Shown piece by piece: positions 27,772 through 36,938 of a stretch of 64,000 nucleotides of DNA. The DNA lies in NCBI GenBank assembly GCA_937902425.1, contig CALFNB010000539.1, positions 1 to 64,000 on the forward strand, in the 5' to 3' direction. A model generated the notes under the pieces. The model made no database searches and was not told the DNA's origin. It saw only the letters and a list, made by a program, of their open reading frames with translations. Each line of letters starts with the position of its first letter. Position 1 is the first letter of the stretch. A program made the position numbers and the translations under genes. This stretch comes from an uncultured Acetobacteraceae bacterium (GTDB lineage Bacteria; Pseudomonadota; Alphaproteobacteria; Acetobacterales; Acetobacteraceae).

Positions 27772-28578
27772 TTAGAACGTAAGCTTATCGACGCCATAGA
27801 AGGCGGCAACCTGATCCAGCCGCTGCTGGCCTGGCACCGAGTTGAACCAGCCCTGACGGCGGTGTTTGATGCCGGTGGCCTTTTGCAGATCGACCATCAG
27901 TTCGGCCATTTTCATGGTGGTGGCCAGACCATCGATGATCGGCACGTCATCGACCCGCGTGATACTGTTACGAGCCATCAACAGGTTCAACGGTACCTCG
28001 CCCGGAATGATGACGTCGGCGCCGGTGTCCTTGATGACGCGGCACGCGGCCTCCTGGAATTTCTCGATGACAGGCCCAGGATTGGCGTAGCCTGGCAACA
28101 CATCCTGAAATCGCAGGCCGGAGGCGATGACTCCGGCGCAGCGGTCGGCGAGGCCATAGTTCCTGACCTGCTCCTGATACAGCGGGATCATTCGTTCGAT
28201 AAACAGCATGATCGCGAAACGTTGACCGAACATGGTGGCGATATGGCAACAGGTTTCCCCCATGCCGACCACCGGAATGTCAACGATCGAGCGCACCTCC
28301 CGCAACATCGGATTCGGCAACGTACACATCGCGAACGCATCGTATCCCTGGGCTTCTGCCGCCCGTCCCGCCGCGACCCATTGATTGCCGTGGATCCAAT
28401 AAGTGTAGCCGTAGCCGATATCGTCCCCCGGGTACTCGCCGGGATATGTGCCGGGTGCCTGACCGTGAAACACCACCTCGGTATCCGGCCGGAGAACTTT
28501 CCCGAGATGCGCCCCCATCGCGTCCTCATAGCCGGGGAGATCGCCGAGCACAGTGAAACTTTGATGCCAGATGCGCAT
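27772..28578 (-). CDS. Asp/Glu/hydantoin racemase-family protein lacking the second catalytic cysteine
   Basis: 268 residues of the Asp/Glu/hydantoin racemase superfamily. The N-terminal half keeps a catalytic-type Cys (AFAMCTLPNPMLREV, then VDIPVVGMGETCCHIATMFG). In the C-terminal half, where racemases have GC(T/A)GM, this protein reads DVIIPGEVPLNLLMA with Gly-Glu and no Cys. One-cysteine members of this fold act as decarboxylases or isomerases, so a two-base racemase mechanism is unlikely. It is 12 bases from livF. Confidence 0.8.
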   Translation of the reverse strand: MRIWHQSFTVLGDLPGYEDAMGAHLGKVLRPDTEVVFHGQAPGTYPGEYPGDDIGYGYTYWIHGNQWVAAGRAAEAQGYDAFAMCTLPNPMLREVRSIVDIPVVGMGETCCHIATMFGQRFAIMLFIERMIPLYQEQVRNYGLADRCAGVIASGLRFQDVLPGYANPGPVIEKFQEAACRVIKDTGADVIIPGEVPLNLLMARNSITRVDDVPIIDGLATTMKMAELMVDLQKATGIKHRRQGWFNSVPGQQRLDQVAAFYGVDKLTF

Positions 28579-28590
28579 GTGCGATGTCCT

Positions 28591-29274
28591 TCAGAACCAG
28601 GCCCACAAATCTTCTTTTCGTTCCAGTTCGCGACTGGCGCCGTCGAACACCAGACGTCCCGATTTCAGCACGATCGCGCGCGAGGCGATCTTCAGCGTGG
28701 CGGGAATGTTCTGCTCCACGATCACCACCGTCGTGCTGGTTTCGCGATTGACCCGCACCAGGCTGTCCATCACGTCCCGCACGATGACCGGAGCGAGGCC
28801 GGTGGACGGTTCATCCAGCAGCAGAATACGCGGTTTGGTCATCAGCGCCATGCCCAGTGCGAGGATTTGCTGCTGGCCGCCGCTGAGCGAACTGGCCATC
28901 TGCGCGCCGCGCAGTTTCAGGATCGGGAACAGGCGGTAGATGTCCTCAACGTTGACATCGGGGTGATGCAGTCCGGCGATCGTCAGATTGCGCCGGACCG
29001 TCAGTTCCCGGAACACGTTGTGGCCTTGCGGAACGAAGCCGATGCCGAGACGCACATTGCGATGCACGGCTTTCGGAATGATCGTCTCACCGTGCCAGGT
29101 GATCTTCCCGGAAACTTCGGTTATGTCGCCCACGGCGCAGCGCATCAGCGTGGTCTTGCCCGCTCCGTTATGGCCGAAGATCGCAACCATCTCGCCGTCG
29201 GCGACCTGAAAGCCGATGTCTTTCAGCACCGGCACGCCGCCATATCCGGCTGAGACATTGCTGAACGACAACAT
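28591..29274 (-). CDS. livF: Branched-chain-type ABC importer, ATPase LivF
   Basis: 227 residues. Walker A GHNGAGKTT, signature LSGGQQQILALGMAL, Walker B RILLLDEPSTGLAP, and VVIVEQN with the switch region. VGDITEVSGKITWHGE and GFVPQGHNVFRELTV are typical of LivF. The ATG at 29274 lies 2 bases past the livG stop. It energises import of the ligand captured by the protein at 31806. Confidence 0.93.
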   Translation of the reverse strand: MLSFSNVSAGYGGVPVLKDIGFQVADGEMVAIFGHNGAGKTTLMRCAVGDITEVSGKITWHGETIIPKAVHRNVRLGIGFVPQGHNVFRELTVRRNLTIAGLHHPDVNVEDIYRLFPILKLRGAQMASSLSGGQQQILALGMALMTKPRILLLDEPSTGLAPVIVRDVMDSLVRVNRETSTTVVIVEQNIPATLKIASRAIVLKSGRLVFDGASRELERKEDLWAWF

Positions 29275-29276
29275 GC

Positions 29277-30035
29277 TCAGACCCCGAAGTACAATTCGGT
29301 CAGCGCGGAACTGGCGATAAGCTCCGCCACCGTGCCGTCCTGGAGAATCTTCCCGTTGGCCATGAACACCGCGCGAGAACACAGGTCGCGGATGAACGAC
29401 ACATTGTGTTCAACGACGCAGACGGCGCGACCGGCTTCGGCCTCCTCACGCACCACGCGCTGCATGGTTTCATAGGCGGCGCCTTCAACCCCCGCCATGG
29501 GTTCGTCCAGCAGCAGCACCGGGCCATCGTTCATCAAGGTGCGCGCGAGGCCAATGAGTTTCTGCTGACCAAATGGCAGATCGACGACCATCTCACTGGC
29601 GGTTTGCTCCAACCCCATGCGCGCCAGCGTCGTCATCGCCCGGTCCCGCGCGTGCCGCTCGGCTTCGCGCACAGCAGCGCGAGCGAACGCCACGCGCAGG
29701 ATCGACTCGCCGGGATACGACCGTGGTGCGATCAGTAGATTCTCCAGCACGGTCATGGTCCGAAACAGCAGCATGTTCTGCCAGGTCCGGGCGATGCCGA
29801 GCCGCGCGCGACGGTACAGCGCGGCGGCATCGATTGCCTCCCCATTTAAATAGATCGACCCGGAGTCAGGCCGCAGAACCCCGGAAATCAGGTTGAACAA
29901 TGAGGTCTTGCCCGCGCCGTTTGGGCCGATCAGACCAAGGATTTCGCCGCGGTCGATTGTCAGGTTCACCGAATCCGATACGACGATTCCGCCGAACCGC
30001 TTGCACAGATCCTCGGTACGAAGGACGGCGGTCAC
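29277..30035 (-). CDS. livG: Branched-chain-type ABC importer, ATPase LivG
   Basis: 252 residues. Walker A GPNGAGKTSLFNLISGVL, Walker B VLLLDEPMAGVEG and H-switch CVVEHNVSFI. The signature is LPFGQQKLIGLART rather than LSxGQQ, a departure also found in some LivG relatives. The LTIDRGEILGLIG and ARTWQNMLLFRTMTV segments are LivG-like. It overlaps the livM stop by 4 bases. Confidence 0.93.
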   Translation of the reverse strand: MTAVLRTEDLCKRFGGIVVSDSVNLTIDRGEILGLIGPNGAGKTSLFNLISGVLRPDSGSIYLNGEAIDAAALYRRARLGIARTWQNMLLFRTMTVLENLLIAPRSYPGESILRVAFARAAVREAERHARDRAMTTLARMGLEQTASEMVVDLPFGQQKLIGLARTLMNDGPVLLLDEPMAGVEGAAYETMQRVVREEAEAGRAVCVVEHNVSFIRDLCSRAVFMANGKILQDGTVAELIASSALTELYFGV

Positions 30036-30892
30036 AATGTTTTCCGGGAAAGGCCGACGATGCCGGCGGGCCGCAGAAACAGAAAGAGCAGCACGAGGAC
30101 CGTGAAGATGATGCCTTGCGTGGGTGCCATGATGCTCGGCGGCAGGTTAAGAAAGGTGATCGCCCGCGGGATCGCCAGCAGCAGGATCGCACCCACTACC
30201 GGACCGAATGTCGTGCCCATGCCACCCAGTACGACCATGGTCAGGATGGCGGCGGATTGCAGCACCTCGAACTGATCCGGGCTGATGTACTGGAAATAAT
30301 ATGCGTAGACGCCACCGGCGGTCCCCGCGATTCCGCAGCCAATGGCGAAGATCACGATTTTCATGCTGGTGGCGTCGCGACCCAGAGCGGTGAACGCGAG
30401 TTCCTCGTCACGCATGGCGGTGATGGCGCGGCCATACGGACCTGTCACGATGGCCCGAATACCCAGTACCGTCGCCACCGCCAGCAACCCGGAAACCACC
30501 AGGAAAAACGGCGTCCGCGCCGCCCCCGTTACCGTTCCGGGTATCGCCGTCAGTCCTCCTGGGCCTCCGGTAAAATCCAGGTTCTTGATTAACTGTAACA
30601 AACCAAGTTGGAAGCCAAGACTGGCGATCAGCAGATAATCGCCGGAGACTCGCAAGGCCGACGCGGCGAGCAGCACTGACGCGACCATCGCCGCCATGCC
30701 GCCAAGGATGACGTTCAACGGCGCGGGAAGGGAGGAATGGATCGCCAGCAGACCCGCCGTATAGGCACCAATCGCGAAGAAGATCGGATGCGCGACCGTG
30801 GACAAACCGCCATAGCCGATAATCAGGTCATAGCTGGAACTCAGGATCACATAGATCGCGATCAGCACGCCAATCGTCGCGAGGTATTCCAT
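30032..30892 (-). CDS. livM: Branched-chain-type ABC importer, permease LivM
   Basis: A 286-residue permease with about 8-9 hydrophobic helices. GYGGLSTVAHPIFFAIGAYT, RVSGDYLLIASLGFQL and the cytoplasmic coupling segment RAITAMRDEELAFTALGRD are typical of LivM. It lies 3 bases after livH and overlaps livG by 4. Confidence 0.93.
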   Translation of the reverse strand: MEYLATIGVLIAIYVILSSSYDLIIGYGGLSTVAHPIFFAIGAYTAGLLAIHSSLPAPLNVILGGMAAMVASVLLAASALRVSGDYLLIASLGFQLGLLQLIKNLDFTGGPGGLTAIPGTVTGAARTPFFLVVSGLLAVATVLGIRAIVTGPYGRAITAMRDEELAFTALGRDATSMKIVIFAIGCGIAGTAGGVYAYYFQYISPDQFEVLQSAAILTMVVLGGMGTTFGPVVGAILLLAIPRAITFLNLPPSIMAPTQGIIFTVLVLLFLFLRPAGIVGLSRKTL

Positions 30893-30895
30893 CGC

Positions 30896-31795
30896 CTATC
30901 TCCCGGCCAGCAGAAGGCGAAAGCGCGGCAGCCGCACGCCGCGCGGGAACAGCAGGATGGTGACGAACAACACCCCGTACAGCAGCAGGTTTTGCCAGCG
31001 GGAGTCGATCACCAGGATCGAAAAACTCTGGATCAGGCCGAGGAACACCGCAGCCGCGGCGGCGGCGAACACACGTCCAATTCCACCCAGCAAAGTGCCG
31101 ATCACGGCGGTCAGGATCAGTTCAAGTGGCGAGTTCGGCACCACGCCGCCATGCGTGCCGATCAAATACATCGCCGCGACGATGAACAACGCGGCGATGG
31201 CCGATACCACGCGCCAGGCGCGCCGCGCGCTGATGCCGTACAGCTCGGCCAGCCGCGCGTTGTCCGCGACGGCGTTGAGGAACTGTCCCTCCCGCGTCCA
31301 GGTCAGGAACGCGTACAGCAATGCCAGGCCGCCGGCGGCGATCAGAACCGCCGCTTTGTCCCAGTCGCTGACCGCGACATCGCCGATGATGGTTACCGGT
31401 GACAGGATACTTTTGAACAACGTCTCCGGCTCGGTGCCAAACAGCAACGTGATCACGTAGATGATGAACTCGGACAAAATCAAGGTGAAGATGAAGAAGG
31501 TCAGGTTGCTGGAGCCGCGGTCGCGCAACACCTGAAGGCCGAATATCTCAATGACCAAGGATGCGGCACCGGTGACGGCGGCAGCGAGAAGCAACGCCAC
31601 CAAGACCGGCAATTCGAGGAAATCGATCGCGAAGAACATCGTGTAAAACGCGATCGCCATCAGGCCGGCATGGGCGAAGTTCCACAGGCCGGTGACCTTC
31701 AATGTCAACGCGAACCCGACGGTCATCAGGACATAAGGCGCCGATGTCGCGATCCCGGTCCACAGGATCTGCGCCAGGATGACCGGATCGAGCAC
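30896..31795 (-). CDS. livH: Branched-chain-type ABC importer, permease LivH
   Basis: A 299-residue permease with about eight helices: VLMTVGFALTLKVTGLWNFAHAG opens the fold, RDRGSSNLTFFIFTLILSE and FLNAVADNARLAELYGISAR (coupling loop) follow. It pairs with LivM in the membrane. It starts 10 bases after the binding-protein gene. Confidence 0.93.
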   Translation of the reverse strand: MLDPVILAQILWTGIATSAPYVLMTVGFALTLKVTGLWNFAHAGLMAIAFYTMFFAIDFLELPVLVALLLAAAVTGAASLVIEIFGLQVLRDRGSSNLTFFIFTLILSEFIIYVITLLFGTEPETLFKSILSPVTIIGDVAVSDWDKAAVLIAAGGLALLYAFLTWTREGQFLNAVADNARLAELYGISARRAWRVVSAIAALFIVAAMYLIGTHGGVVPNSPLELILTAVIGTLLGGIGRVFAAAAAAVFLGLIQSFSILVIDSRWQNLLLYGVLFVTILLFPRGVRLPRFRLLLAGR

Positions 31796-31805
31796 GCTTA
31801 TTGCC

Positions 31806-32957
31806 TCAGGTCAGTGTCGCCAATGGAACGAACGCGCCTTTCTCGACCGTCAGCAGATAGACCGGCTTGTTCACGGTGTGCCCGTCGATGATCATCTTGC
31901 CGGTCATCGGCAGCTCGAACTCCTTGATCGTCAGCAGCGCTTCCTTCAGCGTATCGCCGGTCGCCGGCGTCGATTTCTTGTCGAGATATTCGTACAGCGC
32001 CTTGGTCAGCCAGACCATGTCGTATTGATATTGATCGTAGGGTAGTCCGTTGGGCACGCGGTTTTGCTCCGCTTTCCACCGATCGAGCAACTTTTGCACG
32101 TTCTTGTTGTCATTCACGCCCGGCGCCAGCGACGTCACGATCAGGCCTTCCGCCGCCGGACCGAGCTGCTCCAGGATCTTCGGATTATACGCCGCCGAAT
32201 AACTGGTGACCCGCTGCGCCATCCCGAGCTGGCGCATCTGCGCGATGACCTGCGGCGTGTCGGCGGTCAGGCCATGGATGTGCACGGTGTCGGGGTTCGC
32301 GGCGCGGGTCTTCAGCAACATGCCGGTAAACTCGGTGGCTTTCGGATCATAAGCCTCGAACGCGACGATCGTGCCGCCGGCCTTGGCGAACGTGTCGCGA
32401 TAAAGTTTCGCCGCGTCTATGCCGGTATCGTTATTGATATACAGCACCGCCGCGCGCCGCTTGCCAAGTGTGTCATACATGTAACGAGCCAACTTCGTAA
32501 CGTCCACGTCGGCGAGCGGGAACGTTGTGTAAACGTAATCGCCCAGGTGAGCGATTTCCGGCGCGTTCGCTCCATTATTCAGCGCGAGCACCTTATCCCG
32601 ATTGGCGATCGGCGCCACCGCCTTCACCACGGCGGACCAGGAAACAAAGAACATCGGCAGCTTTTCGACTTCGATGAACCGGTTCGCCGCGTTGATACCG
32701 AGTTGTGGTTCCGCCTGGGTATCGAGCGCGACAATCTCCACCGGCCGGCCCGCGATGCCGCCGGCGTCGTTCACGTCCTTCGCGCCCATCCGCATGCTGG
32801 TGTCGAAGTCTTTGCCATAGCCGGCCTGCGAGCCGGTCAACGGCAAGGCGCTGCCGATCTTGATCGGCTCCTTACCTTGCGCGCGGAGTATGGCGGGCAG
32901 GTTCAGGCTGGCCAACGTGGCCGCGCCGAGCACATTGCGACGAGTTGTGTACAGCAT
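31806..32957 (-). CDS. Branched-chain-type ABC importer, periplasmic binding protein
   Basis: 383 residues of the Peripla_BP_6 family. The N-terminus TTRRNVLGAATLASLNLPAI reads as a twin-arginine or Sec signal, so it may use the Tat exporter whose TatA is at 6037. Mature segments IKIGSALPLTGSQAGYGKDF and AGGIAGRPVEIVALDTQAEP match the family. It is the first gene of the transporter set and lies 72 bases below the flavoprotein gene. Ligand unknown; neighbours suggest an amide, lactam or amino-acid-like compound. Confidence 0.92.
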   Translation of the reverse strand: MLYTTRRNVLGAATLASLNLPAILRAQGKEPIKIGSALPLTGSQAGYGKDFDTSMRMGAKDVNDAGGIAGRPVEIVALDTQAEPQLGINAANRFIEVEKLPMFFVSWSAVVKAVAPIANRDKVLALNNGANAPEIAHLGDYVYTTFPLADVDVTKLARYMYDTLGKRRAAVLYINNDTGIDAAKLYRDTFAKAGGTIVAFEAYDPKATEFTGMLLKTRAANPDTVHIHGLTADTPQVIAQMRQLGMAQRVTSYSAAYNPKILEQLGPAAEGLIVTSLAPGVNDNKNVQKLLDRWKAEQNRVPNGLPYDQYQYDMVWLTKALYEYLDKKSTPATGDTLKEALLTIKEFELPMTGKMIIDGHTVNKPVYLLTVEKGAFVPLATLT

Positions 32958-33029
32958 GACGTCTCCTTAGGTCCCTTTGCCGCGCCTCTGCGAGGGCGCA
33001 TCGACGATCCTATCATGCGAGTGGCCGCG

Positions 33030-34376
33030 CTACAGGTCCAGGCCCGCCAGTTCGCCAACCGTCAGTGGCCGCGCCGGGAAGCGCGTGCGATATGGTTCGA
33101 TCTCGCGTGAATGCACGCCGCGCGCGGCGGCGAGCACCTCCGCCGCGGACGGCCCACACATGCGACCCTGACACGGTCCCATCCCGCAACGCGTGAACGC
33201 CTTCAACTGGTTCAGACCCTGACAGCCAAGTTGCGCGGCATCGCGAATTTGCCCGGAGGTTACTTCCTCACAGCGGCAAATTAATACGGAGTCGTCAGGA
33301 TTGATTGGGCGTGGGGCGAACAACGCATCGATGAACGGTCGCGATGCCAGCGTCCTGGCGTGACGCGCGCGTAACGGATCGGCCTCGCGGTCGCGGGTGG
33401 CGGCGTCGATCGCACCCAGCGCGTGCGCGCAGCCCAGAGCGGCGATCTGGCCTGATAAAACGGCGGCGGCAGCACCGCCGACACCGGCGCCATCGCCGGC
33501 GACGATCACCCCCGGCACGGTCGTTTCGCCCCAGACATTGGTCTCCGGCCGCCAACAGCGCTGCTGTTCATGCCAAATGTGGGCACAGCCCAGGGCGCGC
33601 GTGATCTGGATGGAGGGGATGACACCGTCATGCAGAAGCAACGTATCGGCGGGTTCGGTGCGCTGTTCGCCGTTGACCCGGAACGAAATCCGCATAAGCG
33701 CGGCATCGCCGAGCGCGCGAAGATCGGCGGCGCGATGGATCGCGACACGCGCGCGGCGGATCTCCCGCAGCCAGCCAAGCCCTTTGCGGATATCGGCGAT
33801 CGCGGCTGGCGAATGCCGCATCGCTCGCCACCGCGCGGACGGCAGCGCCAGATCCACAATGCCGGCGATGCGGCCGCCGGCGCGGATCGCCTGCACGGCA
33901 TAAAGCACGACCAATGGACCCTGTCCGGCGATCCAGCACGCGCCATCCGGCACAAGGCCACCGGTCTTCAGCGCGATTTGCGCGGCGCCCACGGTCATCA
34001 CGCCGGGCAGCGTCCAGCCTGGGATTGGCATGGGCCGCTCGGTCGTTCCGGTCGCCAGCAGAATACGCCGTGCCCGTGACGTGTGAGCCGCGCCGTTCTG
34101 GGTCCAGAACACAGTTTCGTTTTCAACGCCCCAAACGCTCGCACCATACCGTGCATCGGCACCACTCGCGGCGAATTCGCGGATCAGCGCAAGCCCCGAG
34201 GCTTCATCCGGATCGCTGGCGCCGCGGGCTTCGAGCGCCTGCCAAATTCGCCCGCCCGGCGCCGGGTTCTCGTCCAACAGCATTGTGCGAAGACCGCGCC
34301 GCGCGGTCTCGATCCCGGCGGCGAGGCCCGCGGGACCGGCGCCAACGATGACGATGTCAGTCTCGCTGGGTATCAA
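33030..34376 (-). CDS. FAD-dependent oxidoreductase with C-terminal BFD-like cluster domain (HcnB/OoxA-like)
   Basis: 448 residues. FAD motif DIVIVGAGPAGLAAGIETAR, NAD-type ILLATGTTERPMPIPG and VIVAGDGAGVGGAAAA. The C-terminus carries four cysteines in a BFD-like arrangement: ICRCEEVTSGQ, CGMGPCQGRMCG. This is the alpha subunit of heteromeric dehydrogenases for glycine, opines, hydroxyproline or sarcosine. The catalytic DadA/sarcosine-oxidase-like subunit normally encoded alongside is not present here. It overlaps the small ferredoxin-like gene by 20 bases. Confidence 0.9.
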   Translation of the reverse strand: MIPSETDIVIVGAGPAGLAAGIETARRGLRTMLLDENPAPGGRIWQALEARGASDPDEASGLALIREFAASGADARYGASVWGVENETVFWTQNGAAHTSRARRILLATGTTERPMPIPGWTLPGVMTVGAAQIALKTGGLVPDGACWIAGQGPLVVLYAVQAIRAGGRIAGIVDLALPSARWRAMRHSPAAIADIRKGLGWLREIRRARVAIHRAADLRALGDAALMRISFRVNGEQRTEPADTLLLHDGVIPSIQITRALGCAHIWHEQQRCWRPETNVWGETTVPGVIVAGDGAGVGGAAAAVLSGQIAALGCAHALGAIDAATRDREADPLRARHARTLASRPFIDALFAPRPINPDDSVLICRCEEVTSGQIRDAAQLGCQGLNQLKAFTRCGMGPCQGRMCGPSAAEVLAAARGVHSREIEPYRTRFPARPLTVGELAGLDL

Positions 34377-34626
34377 CGCGCAGCCCTTCCCGTGCCGGGG
34401 TCATGCAGGTACGCACGCCGCGGCGCCCGTCCACGATCGCGACGCAATCGAAACAGGCGCCCATCATGCACCATGGCCCGCGCGGTGTCCCGGACACCGG
34501 TGTCTGCCGTGTGACCCGAACACCGGCGGCCAATAACGCCGAGGCGACACTGTCCCCGTCACGCGCGCGCAACGGCCGCCCATCGAAGACCATCGTCATT
34601 GGTCCTGCCGCGTCGCGCCGGAACAT
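34357..34626 (-). CDS. Small (2Fe-2S)-binding subunit, HcnA-like
   Basis: An 89-residue protein with FDGRPLRARDGDSVASALLAAG and the cluster motif WCMMGACFDCVAIVDGRRGVRTCMTP, typical of the small subunits of HcnABC/opine-oxidase type dehydrogenases. It starts directly after the M20 gene stop (TGA-ATG) and overlaps the FAD subunit, so all three are translationally coupled. Confidence 0.9.
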   Translation of the reverse strand: MFRRDAAGPMTMVFDGRPLRARDGDSVASALLAAGVRVTRQTPVSGTPRGPWCMMGACFDCVAIVDGRRGVRTCMTPAREGLRVDTQRD

Positions 34627-35802
34627 TCAGTCGACCTGACCTTTCGGCAGCTTCTTCTCGACGATCGCTCCGTACAGCGCGACGCCGTACGGTATCGTCT
34701 CATCGTTGAAGTCGTACTTGTGATTATGCAGCGCCGCGCTGTCGCCGTTGCCGAGATTGATATGCGCGCCCGCCACCTGTTCCATCATGAAGCTGAAATC
34801 CTCCGAGCCCATGCCTGGCGGCGAATGGCGATCGAGATTTTCTTCCCCGACCAGTTCCGCCGCGGCGTCGCCATAAAGGCTCGCCTCGGCCTCATTGTTG
34901 ACCATGGACGCGAAGATGATCCGGAAATCGAGTTTCGCTTCCGCGCCGAACCCGGCGGCGACCGCGGTCGTCAGCCGTTCCATGTTCCGCTGGATCAGCT
35001 TCATCGTGTCGCGTTGCATGGTCCGCACCGTGCCGGCCATCACCGCACTCTGCGGAATGACGTTATACGCGTCACCCGATTGAATGCGGGTGATGCTGAG
35101 CACGGCGGTATCGCGCGCTGAAATGTTGCGGGAAACGATCGATTGCAGCGCGGTGCCCAGATGGCAGGCGACCAGCACCGGGTCGATGCTTTGTTGCGGA
35201 TGCGCGCCGTGCGCACCTTTGCCGGTGATCGTGATGTCAAAAAATGCCCCGCCGGCAGCCCGCGCCCCAGGTCCGGTGATGAATTTACCCACTGGCAATC
35301 CAGGACGGTTATGCATCCCGTAAACCGCGTTGCAGGGAAATCGCTCGAACAGCCCGTCCTTCAACATGGCGAGCGCGCCGCCGACGCCCTCCTCGGCGGG
35401 TTGGAAAATGAAATTGATCGTGCCGTTGAAATTGCGTGTCTCCGCCAGGTATTTCGCGGCCCCCAGCAGCATCGTCGTGTGCCCGTCATGGCCGCAGGCG
35501 TGCATCCGGCCGGGGTTTTGGCTGGCGTAGGGAAGCTCGGTCGCCTCCAGGATCGGCAGCGCATCCATGTCGGCGCGCAATCCGACCGAGGCCTGACCGT
35601 TGCCATTGCGCAATACGCCAACCACACCGGTGACACCGACGCCGCGATGGACTTCAATGCCCCACTCTTCCAGCTTCTTCGCCACCAGATCGGCGGTGCG
35701 GACCTCCTGCAATCCAAGTTCGGGATGCGCGTGGATGTCATGGCGGATGGCGACAAGTTCCTTTTGATAAGAACGGGCGCGGTCGAGGGCGGCCTTGGTC
35801 AT
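34627..35802 (-). CDS. M20-family amidohydrolase (N-acyl-amino-acid/hippurate hydrolase type)
   Basis: 391 residues. The di-metal site motifs are MHACGHDGHTTMLLGAAKYL, FQPAEEGVGGALAM (Glu general base), and a C-terminal HSPPGMGSEDFSFMMEQ. IRHDIHAHPELGLQEVRTAD opens the protein. It would release an amino acid or amine from an N-acyl compound, consistent with the amino-acid-type importer in the same block. It overlaps the CoA-transferase gene by 4 bases. Confidence 0.93.
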   Translation of the reverse strand: MTKAALDRARSYQKELVAIRHDIHAHPELGLQEVRTADLVAKKLEEWGIEVHRGVGVTGVVGVLRNGNGQASVGLRADMDALPILEATELPYASQNPGRMHACGHDGHTTMLLGAAKYLAETRNFNGTINFIFQPAEEGVGGALAMLKDGLFERFPCNAVYGMHNRPGLPVGKFITGPGARAAGGAFFDITITGKGAHGAHPQQSIDPVLVACHLGTALQSIVSRNISARDTAVLSITRIQSGDAYNVIPQSAVMAGTVRTMQRDTMKLIQRNMERLTTAVAAGFGAEAKLDFRIIFASMVNNEAEASLYGDAAAELVGEENLDRHSPPGMGSEDFSFMMEQVAGAHINLGNGDSAALHNHKYDFNDETIPYGVALYGAIVEKKLPKGQVD

Positions 35803-36938
35803 GCGGGGACTCCGAGTATTTCCGTGTTGTGTTGGCCCAGTTTGGGCGAATCGCCGCGAGGGTGCGGGCGGTGGCCGTCGAACGAGACCGGCAGACCGAC
35901 AACGCGCAAATCGCTGCCCGGCAGTGTGCGCATCATGTCCATCGCCTGCAACTGCTCAGTTTCCGCCAGCTCCGCGATGTTGTTGACGGGCGCGACCGGC
36001 ACGCCCGCCTCGCCGATGATCCCCAGCCAGTCGCGGCGGGTTCTTTCCAGCAATACCGGCTGCATGACGGATACCAGTGCCTCGCGATTCGCCGCGCGTA
36101 TCCGGCCATCGGAAAACCGCGGATCGTCACCCCATTCCGGGTGGTCCATCGATCGTGCGAGCTTCACGAACAGCCGGTCATTGCCGGCGGCGATGCAGAT
36201 CGGGCGATCGGCGGTCTCGAAGATCTGATACGGGGCGAGCGTCGCGCTGGCCGCGCCATGCCGCCGCGGCAGCATGCCCGTCACGCCAAAGCTGTTGAGC
36301 GGACCTTGCACCCACGCCACCGCGCTCTCGAACAATGAGGTATCGACCACGCATCCTTTACCGGTCGCCTCGCGCTGCTTCAATGCGGCGAGCGCGCCGA
36401 TCACGCACCACATGCCGGTCGCCGTGTCATTGATCGCCGGTGCGCAGAATGTCGGCGGATCCTCGGGCCGCCCGGTCAGCGAGACCACCGCGCCATAGCA
36501 TTGCAGCAACGGATCGAAGCCCGGCGCCAGCTTCAATGGTCCCTGGTTCCCGAAAGCCCAGATCGAGCAGTAGATCAGCCGCGGATTCACCGCCATCATG
36601 GCAGCCGGTCCGATGCCAAAATCGTCGACGATCCCGGGTCGTAGATTTTGGATCAGAATGTCAGCGTCACGCACCAGCGTCTTCAGCCGCTCGACATCCG
36701 CCGCGCTCTTGATGTCCAAAGTAATGGACCGTTTCGCACGGTTGTTGCTGTGGAAGCTGACGGAATCGCCATCGATGAACGGAGGCCCCCACAGTCGCGC
36801 GTCATCGCCTCCGTCGGGCTTTTCCACTTTGATCACATCGGCGCCGAGATCGGCCATGATCACGCCCGCCAACGGTCCGGCGAGCGCCTGACCGATTTCA
36901 ATGATCCGCACACCGTCGAGGGGGTTGGGCATGCTCAA
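35799..36938 (-). CDS. CaiB/BaiF-family (class III) CoA-transferase
   Basis: 379 residues. GVRIIEIGQALAGPLAGVIM and ADLGADVIKVEKPDGGDDAR are the family hallmark, with NDTATGMWCVIGALAAL holding the catalytic Asp. It activates a carboxylic acid to a CoA thioester using another acyl-CoA as donor. ATGA-type overlaps on both sides place it firmly in the operon, between an SDR and an M20 hydrolase. Confidence 0.93.
   Translation of the reverse strand: MSMPNPLDGVRIIEIGQALAGPLAGVIMADLGADVIKVEKPDGGDDARLWGPPFIDGDSVSFHSNNRAKRSITLDIKSAADVERLKTLVRDADILIQNLRPGIVDDFGIGPAAMMAVNPRLIYCSIWAFGNQGPLKLAPGFDPLLQCYGAVVSLTGRPEDPPTFCAPAINDTATGMWCVIGALAALKQREATGKGCVVDTSLFESAVAWVQGPLNSFGVTGMLPRRHGAASATLAPYQIFETADRPICIAAGNDRLFVKLARSMDHPEWGDDPRFSDGRIRAANREALVSVMQPVLLERTRRDWLGIIGEAGVPVAPVNNIAELAETEQLQAMDMMRTLPGSDLRVVGLPVSFDGHRPHPRGDSPKLGQHNTEILGVPA

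Noticed and set aside
27322-29253. 643-codon plus-strand open frame opposite the amidohydrolase, racemase-like gene and livF
   Set aside because: Shadow frame; codon composition and lack of motifs argue against coding, and three recognisable genes occupy the other strand.
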